Notes under the pieces: model-generated
Seen by the model: only the letters and a program-made list of their open reading frames with translations
Databases searched by the model: none
Told to the model about the DNA's origin: nothing
Source of the DNA: Sorex araneus
Lineage: Eukaryota > Chordata > Mammalia > Eulipotyphla > Soricidae
Assembly (NCBI RefSeq): GCF_027595985.1
Contig: NC_073308.1
Span: 15,096,511-15,160,510 of the forward strand
Reading direction: 5' to 3'
Length of the DNA: 64,000 nucleotides
Made by a program: the position numbers and the translations under genes
Shown here: positions 11,721 through 22,642 of the stretch, one piece after another
Layout: each line of letters opens with the position of its first letter
Numbering within the stretch: position 1 is the stretch's first letter

Positions 11721-12622
11721 AAGACTGTAAATCCTGCGGGCACCTGGCGGGTCGGTCATCCCGATGAGCCGGGGGTGCTGTGGGGAGTGGGGGCGGGGGA
11801 CAGTCGCGAGGTCTCGGTGCTCAACTATCTTTTCCTGTCTCTCCCCTCCCCAAAGGTTGCTGGACCTACGCCCCAAATCTTGGAGGTAAGCAAGGGCAAA
11901 TGTTCCTTCTTCTGGCAGCCCCATGCACGGGACACTGCCTGGGACGCAGCCAGGACTGTTCCTGGGTGCAGAAGCAGCGGACGGGGCTCTGGCACGGATC
12001 ATTCTAAGCCCGCCGCCTACCTGTCTCATTGCATCCACCTCCCCGGGAACCGGCAGCTGGGGCGGGAGGGGCCGCATCCTCGACACCCCCAGACCGCTTT
12101 CACGACTGGGGGGCTGCTGGGAGCCTCCCACTTCCTCCTCCTGCACCCCTCCACCCCGAACGCCCCCCCCAACCTCACTTTCTCTCCCGCGTACTTTTCC
12201 GCGCCGTCCCGCACCCAAGTCGGAGGCGCGCGCGCTCTCTGGCCCCGGCACCGGGCCCCCTCGATCGGCTCGTATCTGGGCACCAGGCAAAAAGAAGGGC
12301 CCGTGGGGCGGGGGTGAGAAAAGGGAAAGGAAGGGGGGGAAGCCGCAGGAACTGCCCGCGGCCCGGCCGAGCGCGCGAGGAGCGAGCGCCGAGCCCAGCG
12401 CCGTTGCGCCTCGCGCTCCGCAGATGGCCGGTCGGGCCGGGCGCGGCCGTCCAGCGCCCCGCGGCGGGGGCAGGGCGGGCGGGCGGGGGGCGGGGCGGCG
12501 CGGGGCCCCTCTCCCCGCCTCGCTCCCCAGCCCCGCACCCCCACCCCCGGGCCAGATTTTTTTTTCCTCCTCCCAAGTTCTCTGGCCTCGCTATCCCCCC
12601 TTGGAGCCGAAGGCGCCTCGCG

Positions 12623-12663
12623 ATTGGGTGCTGGGCGCGGGTACGTCAGTCAGACTGTGACGT
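12623..12663 (+). promoter_or_regulatory. PROX1: PROX1 core promoter elements: inverted CCAAT box and paired CRE half-sites
   Basis: An ATTGG pentamer at 12623 is followed by ACGTCA at 12643 and its reverse complement TGACGT at 12658, with a small CAGT/ACTG dyad between them. CREB/ATF-type factors bind such half-sites and NF-Y binds the CCAAT box. The spacing from the presumed start of exon 1 suits core-proximal elements. The role is inferred from motif and position only. Confidence 0.45.
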
Positions 12664-12918
12664 GCGGCCTTCCTGTTTCCTTCAGCTGTGTCTTAAAGTA
12701 AATCTTGCCGGGCAGCCGAGTCCTCAGCCGCGGGAGCGCTCGCGGAGCCACAGCGCTGCAGCCGCGCAGGCGAGCGAGCGAGCGAGCGGCCCCCGGAGCC
12801 GAGCGGGCCGTGCGCCCTGTCCGCGCCCGTGCCCCGCGCCCGCCCGCCCGCGCCCGCAGCCCGCGGGGTGGCCGCGTCCCCCGCCCGCAGCCCCGGCTCT
12901 GCCGTCGGCCGGCTCCGC
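12664..12918 (+). other. PROX1: PROX1 exon 1, 5' untranslated
   Basis: This GC-rich leader exon contains a short GCGA repeat at about 12770-12787 and ends at a GTGAGT donor (GT at 12919-12920). Its position inside the CpG island and the perfect +1 to +6 donor support it as the first exon. The 5' boundary is approximate. No open reading frame here continues into the PROX1 frame, because exon 2 carries its own leader and start codon. Confidence 0.6.
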
Positions 12919-13176
12919 GTGAGTATCCTCCGCCCGCGCCGCTCCCGCCCCTGCCGCAGAGTCACTTGTCCCCGCCGCTCCGGGATGGCGAGCGCGCAGG
13001 GCACCGACCAGTCCCTTCCGCCGCTGCCAGACTCGCGGGGGTCGGCGTTTTAATTTTTCACCCCCCCGAACGTGGGAAACGGTCTTATTCCCACGAGCCC
13101 CCAGCTCAGGGCCCCCCAAACAGTTTCTCAGCAGCACCTCGCCGGAACTCCGCGCTCAGCGCTCCACTTGCTAAGA

Positions 13177-13182
13177 GTAAGT
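13177..13182 (+). promoter_or_regulatory. Candidate alternative donor in intron 1
   Basis: GTAAGT, followed by GAG, is a strong U2-type 5' splice site 258 bases beyond the exon 1 donor, before a CT-rich tract. It could end a longer exon 1 or an alternative leader exon. Confidence 0.35.
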
Positions 13183-13189
13183 GAGCTTT

Positions 13190-13217
13190 TTTTTTTCTCT
13201 CTCTCTCTCTCTCTCTT
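13190..13217 (+). repeat. T/(CT)n tract
   Basis: A T run followed by about ten CT units and another T run just after the GTAAGT donor at 13177. Confidence 0.85.
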
Positions 13218-14599
13218 TTTTGGTCGGGGGTGATTTTCTTTCTCTTTCCTGCTGCCGGCCGGGGGTGGCCAGGATGGAGAGCTGGGGGCGGGGGCGGTGT
13301 TGCTGGACTTGTCGCTGATCTTGTCACCTTTTGTGCACTCTTTCCGGGGTGCTTGGAGGCGCGCTGCCGCTTCCCCCTCTCCCTGTGCCCCCGGCGGCCC
13401 TCCTCGAGAGAGGGCACCCCGAGAGGGGATGGGGCGCTTTTTTGTTGTCGTGGATCTGGATCCCCGCTCTGCACCGCGCCTCCTCCGAGCCGGGGTCCCT
13501 GGGATAAAACTCCTGCGCCGGTCCTTCTCCGTTCCCTTTGTCTTGTTTATCATAGCCGCCTTTCTTCGGGCGCTTGCGATTTGCTTGATATTTGCATACC
13601 TTTCCCTTCTCCTGTGACCCCCGCCCCCCCCAACTGAGGGCCGGGGAGAGAGTGGCCAGCGGGGGGGGGGGGTGGCCGGCAGGAGGGGGGCGCTCTGATT
13701 ACTTTGCTCTCGGCACCGCGGTGGAAGCCAGAACGCTGGGATGGGGCCGGGAAGCCCGCGCGCTGCGCCCCACTCCTGCGCCCCCGGGCGCGGGGCCGGC
13801 TGGTGAGGCTCGGAGCTGGAAGGCCGCCCTGGGAGCCGGCGGGGGGTGCGGGGAGCACGCGGGGGCCGCAGTGGCGGCGGGGCCGGGGGTTCTCGGGCTG
13901 CCATGGTGGGGCGCGGGCACTCGTGGTCCTCGCGGGGACCGCGGGGTGAGACCGCTGGGCCGGGGCGCGCCCGCAGTTCTGCTCGCGTTCCGCGGAGCAC
14001 AGAGAATCTTCTCGCCGGGGACGCACAGCTGTCTGGCGGGGACAGACAAGGAGGTCTGCACAGACCAAGAGGCTGAGGGAAGTGGAGGGGGCGCATCACC
14101 CCAAGTCCAGTTTAGCAAGTCACTTCTGCTAGGTCAGCTGAAAAGGAAGGCGGATGGAGAATAGAGTGGGCTCGGGGAGTCCGAGGGAGGGGAGAAGATT
14201 TGGAGACACTCCCAGATTCCGGGTCCACCTGCCCTTCTCCTTGGGAAAAGGAGAGCAACACCACCACCGCCTCCCCTCCGCCCCCGCAGAAAGAGCGGGC
14301 AGGAGAGAGAGAGCCTAAGGAGGAGGCTACCGAGGAGGCAGGTTGCTGGGGGAAGCCGAGTTCTTGGCAGAGCAGAACCGACGCCTGCGGGGAGGAAGGC
14401 AGAAACTCACCTGCTTGCTTTTATTTTTTCCGAGAAGGTCTGCCGGTGCCTCCTTGAGCTTGTGAAAACAGAGCAAGCTGGGTATGGCCTTCTGGAAGTC
14501 CAGACTCGTTCATTCTGCTCCTTTCTTCCCCTCCCCCTCCTCCCCCATCCCTTCCCTGATTAAAAAAAAATAACAATAACAATAATTTCCTTCCCTAAA

Positions 14600-15560
14600 C
14601 CAAATAGGCAGAGGTCACTTAACTGAGTGCGTGACAGGTGTGTTGTGTCAAGAAAGACAGGTGCAAACTTCCTCTGTGCATGCGTGTGTGTCACCGTTCC
14701 AGACCCCAGCGCCTGCTCAGGGCTGGGAGAGTTTATGAATTTATGGTTGCTCTGTTTAATAGGATTGTGCCTGCTAATGGAGCCGGGCTGTTGTTATGTT
14801 TTGAGCCCCACCATGCGAGAGCTTTGGCCCAGGCTGGGAATCAACTTGGTGTGTGTTTGCTTATTCTTTCTTAAAAATGTTGGCCTGTGTCCCTGGCCGC
14901 TGCCTGGCAGGTGGCTGAAAGTAGTCCCGTCTGGCCGCAGGTGAAGGGAGATTGGCTTTGCTTGGTTTGCAGTTCTGTGGTGGAGGCACTGGGGAGTTGT
15001 GGGGGGTGCATGGGGAGTGAGTGTGCGTGTGCCTGTGTGTGCATGTGTGAGCATATGTGTGCAGGGCAGCCCATGACTGGTGTGACCAAGTGCCAAGAAT
15101 ACCAAAGTCAGTTTGTAAGTGTGCTTTTCGAGCGTAACTGGCTAGCATGCCTTCTTCCACCCAGCAGGAGTAGGTAGGCACATGTTAATTACTCCCCGCA
15201 AGCCATTGCCATCCTGGTACCAGACAAGTGCCAGAGGTCCTTGTTCTTACTGGGATGCAGGAGCAAAGTCTTAAGTCTGCAAGCGGTAGTTCTGCTTTCC
15301 TGGGGCAATCGATGGATGCGGAGTTTCTGACAAGAACTTGTGAGTATCCTCCGCCCCCCAACAAATGGGCTTCGTGATGAGCAAGACAAGAGATACAGTG
15401 ATGCAATGAAATGGCAGTTTAGATGGGCTGGATGTGTGAGGGAGACGTGGAGAAGAAGCAGAGTGGATGCAGCCCGCGGGGGACTGGTGTCTGGATGCCT
15501 CACCCTCAACCTGTACAATTTTTTTCCCTCTTCAAACGAGCCACTTCTTGAGTTGCAGGG
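14600..15560. promoter_or_regulatory. Candidate conserved block in 5' intron 1
   Basis: Contains repeat-free sequence around a GT-rich patch (14997-15062). It includes TTTATGAATTTATGG, TTAATAGGATTG and ATGTTAATTACTCC motifs and the donor-like site at 15340. It may hold an alternative first exon. Confidence 0.3.
15340..15356 (+). promoter_or_regulatory. Candidate alternative first-exon donor
   Basis: GTGAGTATCCTCCGCCC here is identical over 17 bases to the exon 1 donor region at 12919-12935. The preceding 150 bases are repeat-free and could be an alternative 5' exon. Inference from the splice motif only. Confidence 0.35.
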
Positions 15561-15579
15561 CAGAGGTTAGCTGTGGTTT

Positions 15580-16480
15580 TGGTTACTTGGATGGTGATCA
15601 TTGTTTCATGAAAAATCAGAGGACCCTGTTGGCCAGTCTTTGGACAAACTTACAAGTTCTCCTCAACATTTTTCCTTTGGTGCTTTTGCTAATTTTCCTT
15701 GGGTGCCTTTGAAGTTCTTTAATAATGAAAACATCATTGATGAACCTATGGATGTATCCATTTGCTTTATTTTCAGTAAAGTACCTGAACTCAGTGATAT
15801 TTTTCCCTGTCCATTATGCAGAATTCTCTCTAGTTTAATCACCAGCATGCGTTTAGAACATGCATCTTTGTTTGCGTTATTCAGTTTCTAGCATCCTTCC
15901 TTGAAAAGCAGTGCGGGCAATTTTAAGACGTGAGCTAGCTGCCAGGCTTTCCTCTATCTGCTCAAAGTGCGAACGGAGCCTTTTCCATGAATTTCTCCTA
16001 TTATTTTCAGGGATCACCGTCCACTTTCAACTGTTCATGACAGGAATTTTTAGCAGTGGAGTTATAAAGAAATGCTAAAGTGGTCCGATTTTTATCATTT
16101 GAAGTTGGGTTCACTATGATATATATATATTATATTATAGAATTCTGAGTACCCATATAAATTGGAAAGAACATGCACATAAGGATATTTCAACCCTTAA
16201 TGTTTAGGACATTTAGAATATTTCTGTTTTTTATCAAAAACAAAACTGTTGGGTTCCCCCCCCCTTTAAGATCATTTGTAATTCTCTTTTGTTTACAAAT
16301 CTGGTGAATTGTTACTTTTATAATAAATACATGTGTACATTTCTGGTATATCTCAGAAAATGGTCTATTTATTTTGTGGATGAAAAAGGTCTAGAACAAC
16401 GTGGTATGGTGTCAGCACTGTGAATGAAATGCTTAGAGAGGAGCATTTAAATCCATAGAGTATTTCCATAGTGTGATCTT
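15580..16480. promoter_or_regulatory. Candidate conserved AT-rich block in intron 1
   Basis: AT-rich and repeat-free except for a short AT run at 16121-16138. Segments such as TGATATTTTTCCCTG and ATGCAGAATTCTC have conserved-element texture. No coding content is recognised. Confidence 0.3.
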
Positions 16481-17689
16481 AGTTTATTGGAGCATTAGTT
16501 TGTGCCGGGTGGTTTCTTTAAAATGAACACCAGCGGCCTTCCTTGCCTGAGTAGGAAGCTGGAGCTTCTGGTCAGGCTTAGTTTCTGATTAGCAGAAATG
16601 CGCTCCTACTATGTAGGGTGATTGGAGGGATGACGGGGGTGGAGAGAGCACCCAAATCAAATTACCTGCTTCCCCACCCCACGCACACACTTCAGTCCTG
16701 ATCTCCAGAGTGATTTAAAATGTTCTTTGTTCAGAGGGTCCACGTAAAATTTCACGGCCAGGTTGGCCCAAGTAGGTGGGAGGGCCAAGGCTCACGTGGA
16801 GGTCGTGTTTGAAACATCAGAGTACAGGCTTGGGCAATGCCTTCAAACCAGTTGATCAACAGTGACAGATCATCTAAGTAGCCCAACCAGGAGCCCATGC
16901 CAGGCTATAGTCCCCACGGCTGTCCAAACTGTCTGCAGAATTACCATTAATGAAACAGTGCTTTGTCCAGGAGGTTGAATTCCGGTAGATTCCTAAAATT
17001 GGTGCTTCTCACCCCCCAAATAGCTTCCTTATCCACGCCGCACACTCGGCCATGTGGGTGCTACACTGCCTCTTCCTTTGACCCCCACCCCAAGAATCCT
17101 TGTCTCTTAGTACTGCTCACCAGAGGCTGAGAGTCCTCCATGCTAGCAGGAATGCTGGGGCTGCCTGACTCGGGAAGATTCCTGGAGCAGTCCTGTGCTT
17201 CCTTAGCGGCAGACGCTGACTTGTTTTTATTTTGTCTTTTCTGTGGGGACTGTGGGCTCAGATGGCCTTTGTGGAGGACTTTTTCAGGTATTTGTGTGGT
17301 CAGATTTCAGGTACCCGGGCAGTTATTTCATAATAGGAGTATTCTGTTGATTCTCTGCATTTGGGGATGTTTACAGGAGTGCAAGTGCTCTGGAGAATTG
17401 AACATGGGTCTCCAAGAGTGCTTCGGGGGCCAGGTTCTCTCTGAGTATTTTTTCCTGCCGAGATAGCTGGTCAATGGGGCTCACCAAACTGTTTTATGTG
17501 GCTGCTTCAGCTCCCAGTGAGTGATAAAATTGGAAAAGAAGGAGAAAACTGGTTGGGAGCTGATACATGATGGTTTCTAGTGGAGATGTTGAGACCTACA
17601 GGACTTTTGAAAATCAAAGTGGACAGACTCTGTCAGGATAAGACCATCGGCGGCTGCCTCTAAGCCCTGCCCTGGGAAATCACAGCCGC

Positions 17690-18140
17690 GCTTGGAAAAT
17701 GTTTGTCAGTGATTGAATTTACATGCTCGTCATTTAACATGACATTTTCTCAGGTGGTCAGTATACTCATGCATATCTTGTTGGGGGTGGGGAGGCACGA
17801 TGCTAGTCAAGTTCTCTCTCAACCAGCTTTAATCATTTCATCTTCTGCAGCCAGTGTGGATTCTGGTCCACCTTTGTTTCTCAGTTTAGGTTCAAACTCT
17901 ATGGGGAAAGAGATTTATCTGGGTCTATTCGTGGATTTCCTTAACTTACTGTATCACAGAGTTTTCCCTATTCTTCTTCCCCTTCCTTTTGGTCCTACAA
18001 ACCACGTCTCAGCTGGACATCAGACAGCATGACCTGCAAGCTGCAAGAGTTTGCATTCTCTTGACCCCCAAAGGGAAACGAATCATTACGGCATCTGAAA
18101 ATTATCGACTGCGTGAAAGATCGCAGAAATCCATTGAGTT
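17690..18140. promoter_or_regulatory. Candidate conserved block in intron 1
   Basis: Repeat-free, AT-balanced DNA. The segment 18075-18140 with AATCATTACGG and ATTATCGACTGCG is the most element-like. Inferred only. Confidence 0.25.
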
Positions 18141-18699
18141 AGGTGCATTGTGAGAAAGTGGCAGGCAAGCTGGTCCCGGTGAGCACAGCGCAGCAGGTTG
18201 TGACAGCCTGTGTCTGTCTGAGGGGAGAGGAGTGGAGGGTTCTTTCCATCTTCCGAAGCTCAGGCCTCCTCTTGACTCTGAATGAGGCAGGGGTGCAGCT
18301 GTTCCTACCTGGGCCAGAGGAGAGGAAGGAGGCAGCAGGCGGGGACACATGTTCTAGCCTGGGCTGGGGGTGGGGGTCAGGTGCTTTTCTGAGCAGCAGA
18401 AGGAAAACACGGTGGGGGTGGGGCAGAAGTTTGTTGGACATTGATGGGAGATGCCAGGGGTTCTCTGTTGCTTGTGATAGAAAAAAAGGATTGTGCCCAG
18501 ATATTGATTCCACTTTAAAAATAACAGCAATGGACTCACGTTTGGGGTTGCCTCGGAAGTCCCTTTGTGGAGAACCTCCTCTGGTGGCCCCTCTATGAAG
18601 TTTTTCTCCAGATTGAAATGATCTGTCTGTCTTTGTTGATCTCATCCTCTCCCCTTCCTCTCACCTGACACTCCCCACTCCCCCCGTCCCCCCTCCCCT

Positions 18700-19330
18700 G
18701 CAAGCCCCAGTGATTTAGTGAGATATTTACCATTGCATTTCTGTGTTCCTGCAGCTGATTTTACTCTTGGGGTGCGGAAGGTTTCCTATTATTTCAAATA
18801 CGGTTTCCCACCCAACATTAAAATGATTCAGCTCCGTGGCCATGCCCGGTTCAGGACATTTGATACAGAGACAAACCAAAAAGTATTTTCTCCCCAGACA
18901 TATGACACTGTGGCAGGAGACATCATATTGCTGTCAGCTGCCCCTTTTTTCAGATGTTTTCTAGAAATCAAGAGAAGGGCTACATGGTGAACTCTTTGTC
19001 ACTTCAAAAAATAAAAAAGGAAAGATAAAGGACAGGCTTTCCATCTAAGCATCGAGCACGCTCTTGATTTTTACAGGTTATTTCATGCTGAAATTATGCC
19101 TATCTGCATGGATAGTCATTCTTTAAAACTAACCACAGATGCCATCCTAGGGTGCACGTAGATGTTTTCACAGGTGAACCGAAAGAGGCGGGCTCGGGTC
19201 CAGGCTCCCCGCACGCCGCCTTTGGCAACATAGCCTGTTATTGTGACGAGCTCTCTTAAGCCGACGTGAAGTTTAATATTAGATCAACCTAGAGTGAAAG
19301 AAATATTTTCATTTTCTTCATGAAATGTTC
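18700..19330. other. Open, acceptor-preceded block in intron 1; conserved element or unannotated exon
   Basis: A good acceptor (TTTCTGTGTTCCTGCAG, ending 18754) precedes a 78-codon open stretch ending at a TGA at 18988-18990, with a weak donor-like GGTGAAC near 18986. The translation matches no family I know. The surrounding AT-balanced sequence suggests a conserved non-coding element; an alternative exon is less likely. Confidence 0.25.
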
Positions 19331-19779
19331 ATGGCAGGCGAAGAGGTGTGACATGCTACATGGCCACCAAATCTGGGACGAGGCAGCATCCCAGCTAATA
19401 AGTCCCAGAATCTGTCAAGTGCCCTTTATGCAATGCAAAGGACCATCTTTGAGCCGGCGCCCCCAAGAAACAATGGGGGTTCAAAGGCAGGAGCCTCTCC
19501 CTCCTGTTCATGTTTGAAGGCTATTTTCTCTCTCCCTTTTATATCCTCTTCCAGCCTTTTTGTCTGTGCTTTCTATCAGTTTGGAGTAAGAAATAAGAGG
19601 CACCAACCGTGAGTGTGAAAGAATTTTTTTAGGCCTCTGAAGACTTGGGGGTGGGGGATGGGGGCTTGGTCTGATTTTACCAGCAGAAAACCAGACTGAA
19701 GAGAGAATTTTCCTCGCCAAACTCAAAAATTTATTATTCCACCTGTCAGTTTCTGAATGGTGACACGTCCTCCTCCCTG

Positions 19780-20560
19780 AGAACAACTTGAGAAGTCATC
19801 AAAAGGGCATCGTGGGCATTTATAAATATTCTCATGATCCCCTGAAAATGTAGCAACAGATACTATCATCACATTTCATTTTACTAGTCCAAAGGTGCCT
19901 CTGCTAAACAAGCCACGTGTGAGGTGTGTGTGCTTGCGGATTTCAATGTTACATGGTTGTTTAGGTTGGAAAGATGCTGGGGTGGTGATCTGGGGTGGGG
20001 GGAATCTCTCCTTTTCACATCTGACTAAAAGGGTGGTAAAATTCATGGATGGACGGGATGTTCTTGAGTTTACAAGGAGGCTCTCTCCTTTTTGTCACAT
20101 CCCAACCACCGTAATTTTGATCCAGAAAATGAATTTTCATCCAAATTGCCTGCCATCTCCACATTTAACCTTATTCCTTAAGAATAGTCCCATTTTCTAG
20201 TAATACAAACCTCAGTGTCTAACATTTCATCAATTGATTGTCAGAGGCTGTGTTCAGAAGAATCTACCATTTCTTCTGAAGATAAACAGTATCATTTTAG
20301 GCATTTGCAATAGAGAATCATATTACTGGTGCTTAAGCAGTTTTGGCTTTTTTTTTTTTTTAATCTTAATCCATCTTAAACCAGTGGAGCAGAAATATTT
20401 AAAAATGTTTCCTTTCAAGCAGAGTGCATAATAAATTGCAATAATTGTAATGTGCCATGAATCCCAGAGCCTATGCATTTTGCATTTGATTCAGGATTGA
20501 GGTCAGGAAATTTGGAGAAATTTAAAGAAAATGATTCATCAGTCCTTTTGTTCTGTTGGC
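19780..20560. promoter_or_regulatory. Candidate conserved block just upstream of exon 2
   Basis: Repeat-poor DNA with ATTTATAAATATTC, CATCAATTGATTGTC and TAATAAATTGCAATAATTG. A T run lies at 20348-20362. Position next to the main coding exon and texture suggest regulation. Confidence 0.3.
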
Positions 20561-20563
20561 CAG

Positions 20564-20630
20564 GGTCCCGGGATTCTTGAGCTGTGCCCAGCTGACGAGC
20601 TTTTGAAGATGGCACAGTAACTGCCCGGCA
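20564..20630 (+). other. PROX1: PROX1 exon 2 leader with minimal upstream ORF
   Basis: These 67 bases between the inferred acceptor (CAG at 20561-20563) and the start codon are untranslated. They include a tiny upstream reading frame, ATG-GCA-CAG-TAA at 20609-20620, which ends 10 bases before the main ATG and lies in a different frame. Such a short upstream ORF may reduce initiation or require leaky scanning. That effect is inferred. Confidence 0.7.
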
Positions 20631-22340
20631 ATGCCCGACCATGACAACACAGCCCTCCTAAGCCGGCAGACCAAGAGGAGAAGGGTCGACATCGGAGTGA
20701 AGCGGACAGTTGGGACAGCGTCTGCATTTTTCGCGAAGGCCAGAGCGACATTTTTCAGTGCCATGAATCCCCAAAGCTCGGAGCAGGATGGGGAGTACTC
20801 TGTGGTGCAGCACGCAGATGGGGAGAAGTCCAACGTCCTCCGCAAGCTGCTGAAGAGGGCGAACTCGTACGAAGATGCGATGATGCCTTTTCCAGGAGCG
20901 ACCATCATCTCCCAGCTGTTGAAAAATAACATGAACAAAAACGGTGGCACCGAGCCCAGTTTCCAAGCCAGCGGCCTCTCCAGCACGGGCTCCGAGGTCC
21001 ATCAGGAGGATATATGCAGCAACTCTTCGAGAGACAGCCCTCCCGAGTGTCTTTCCCCGTTTGGCAGGCCCGCCCTGAGCCAGTTCGATATGGATCGCTT
21101 CTGTGACGAGCACTTACGAGCCAAGCGCGCCCGTGTCGAGAACATCATCCGGGGCATGAGCCACTCCCCGAGCGTGGCGCTGCGGGGCCACGACGCGGAG
21201 AGGGAGATAGCGCCACAGTCGGGGAGCCCCCGGGAAAGTTACCGGGAGAACAAGCGCAAACAGAAGCTGCCGCAGCAGCAGCAGCAGAGTTTCCAGCAGC
21301 TGGTGTCGGCCCGCAAGGAGCAGAAGCGCGAGGAGCGGCGGCAGCTGAAGCAGCAGCTGGAGGACATGCAGAAGCAGCTGCGCCAGCTGCAGGAGAAGTT
21401 CTACCAGATCTACGACAGCACGGACTCGGAGAACGACGAGGATGGCGACCTGTCGGAGGACAGCATGCGCTCCGAGCTCCTGGACGCCCGGGCCCCGGAC
21501 TCGGGCGGCCGCTCCGACACCGAGCTGGACCCGGGCCAGTTCATCGACCGTGCCCGGGCCCTGATACGTGAGCAGGAGCTGGCTGAGAACAAGCCCAAGC
21601 GGGAAGGCAGCGGCCACAAGGACCGCGAGCCGGGGCCCAACCCCGGAGGCAAGCACCTGGCCGAGACCTTGAAGCAGGAGCTCAGCTCAGCCATGTCGCA
21701 GGTGGTGGACACGGTAGTCAAGGTCTTCTCAGCCAAGCCCTCCTCCCGCCAGGCGCCTCAGGTCTTCCCCCCACTCCAGATCCCCCAGGCCCGCTTTGCT
21801 GTCAACGGGGAGAACCACAATTTCCACACGGCCAACCAGCGCCTGCAGTGCTTCGGCGACGTCATCATCCCCAGCCCCCTGGACTCCTTCGGCAACGTGC
21901 AGATGCCCGGGGCCACAGACCAGACGGAGGCCCTGCCCCTGGTGGTCCGCAAGAACTCCTCTGACCAAGGGGCCTCCGGGACCCCCGCCGGTGGCCACCA
22001 CCAGCCCCTGCACCAGTCACCCCTGTCAGCCACGGCGGGCTTCACGGCGTCCACATTCCGCCACCCCTTCCCCCTGCCCCTGATGGCCTACCCGTTCCAG
22101 AGCCCCCTCGGTGCTCCTTCTGGCTCCTTCTCGGGCAAAGACAGAGCGTCTCCCGAATCCTTAGACTTGACTCGGGAGACCACGAGTCTGAGGACCAAGA
22201 TGTCGCATCACCTGAGCCATCACCCCTGCTCTCCAGCGCACCCGCCCAGCACCGCCGAAGGTCTCTCCCTGTCGCTCATCAAGTCCGAGTGTGGTGACCT
22301 TCAGGACATGTCTGAAATCTCACCCTACTCGGGAAGTGCA
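20631..22340 (+). CDS. PROX1: PROX1 coding exon 2, residues 1-570 (regulatory half)
   Basis: The frame opens with ATG at 20631 (G at -3) and encodes 570 residues, ending after codon GCA. Visible elements in order: a basic nuclear-localisation stretch KRRR near residues 15-18; two LxxLL-type nuclear-receptor boxes, LRKLL at 70-74 and ISQLL at 93-97, the first known in PROX1 to contact NR5A2; a second basic cluster near 163-169; a run of five glutamines at 215-219 followed by a charged, Gln-rich coiled coil at about 220-262; an acidic Ser/Asp/Glu segment at 263-280; and a Pro/His-rich region at 455-545. The sumoylation-type motif I-K-S-E has its lysine at 551, matching human K556. Compared with human it is 5 residues shorter, partly from a 3-residue gap near 297. 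The frame stays open past the exon, but 22341 begins a clear U12 donor. Confidence 0.97.
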
Positions 22341-22642
22341 ATATCCTTCTATCTCCCGGGGGAGGGGGGCATTCCCCAGCTTCCCCCCGAGGGCAGGTCA
22401 GAGCGGCTGCTGCAGGTCCCTGTCTCTCTCTTGCAGAGGGGCTCTGGTCTCCAGCAGGCACACATGTCCAGAGCCCACCCCTTCCCACGCCACAGCTGCC
22501 CCGAGCTAGGGGCCGCCGTCGGGGCCATTTATTCAGTGTTTTCCAGCAGTATTTCCACTCTGCGCCCCCCCGCCCAAACTCTGAGGTTTCAGAGTTAACA
22601 TCAGAGACGGAAATAGAGATAGGTATATATATAGGCACATGT

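Larger units (their letters stand above)
12180..14060. promoter_or_regulatory. PROX1: CpG island over the PROX1 promoter
   Basis: The stretch is very rich in G, C and CpG and surrounds exon 1, as expected for a developmental regulator promoter, often bivalent or Polycomb-marked. Just upstream of the inferred start are an inverted CCAAT box (ATTGG, 12623-12627) and two CRE half-sites facing each other (12643-12648 and 12658-12663). No convincing TATA box is seen. GC-box-like runs are abundant. In human the divergent lncRNA PROX1-AS1 starts near this promoter; the island could serve both directions here, but I cannot see its exons. Confidence 0.8.
12919..20563 (+). other. PROX1: PROX1 intron 1 (GT-AG)
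   Basis: The 7.6 kb intron runs from GTGAGT at 12919 to a pyrimidine-rich acceptor ending in CAG at 20561-20563. It contains no recognised coding exon. Two more good donors occur in it: GTAAGT at 13177 and GTGAGT at 15340. These could end alternative first exons. Most of 14.6-16.5 kb and 17.7-20.5 kb is repeat-free and AT-balanced, which suggests conserved regulatory DNA. Confidence 0.7.

Noticed and set aside
12029..12922. 297-residue Pro/Arg/Ala-rich frame at the promoter, and similar frames to 14.1 kb
   Set aside because: CpG islands lack AT-rich stop codons. The frame runs over the promoter and exon 1 and has no domain; overlapping frames of similar length exist on the other strand.
12919..12935. 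Reading the exon 1 donor as a U12 site (GTATCCTC)
   Set aside because: The overlapping GTGAGT is a perfect U2 donor, and no TTCCTTAAC branch site lies before the 20563 acceptor.
21114..21656. 180-residue Leu-rich minus-strand frame
   Set aside because: It is the antisense shadow of the Gln/Glu/Lys-rich coiled-coil part of PROX1 exon 2.
22341..22598. Treating the 655-residue open frame as the full PROX1 coding sequence
   Set aside because: The bases after 22340 form a U12 donor and the following residues do not resemble PROX1. The true continuation is in exons 3-5.
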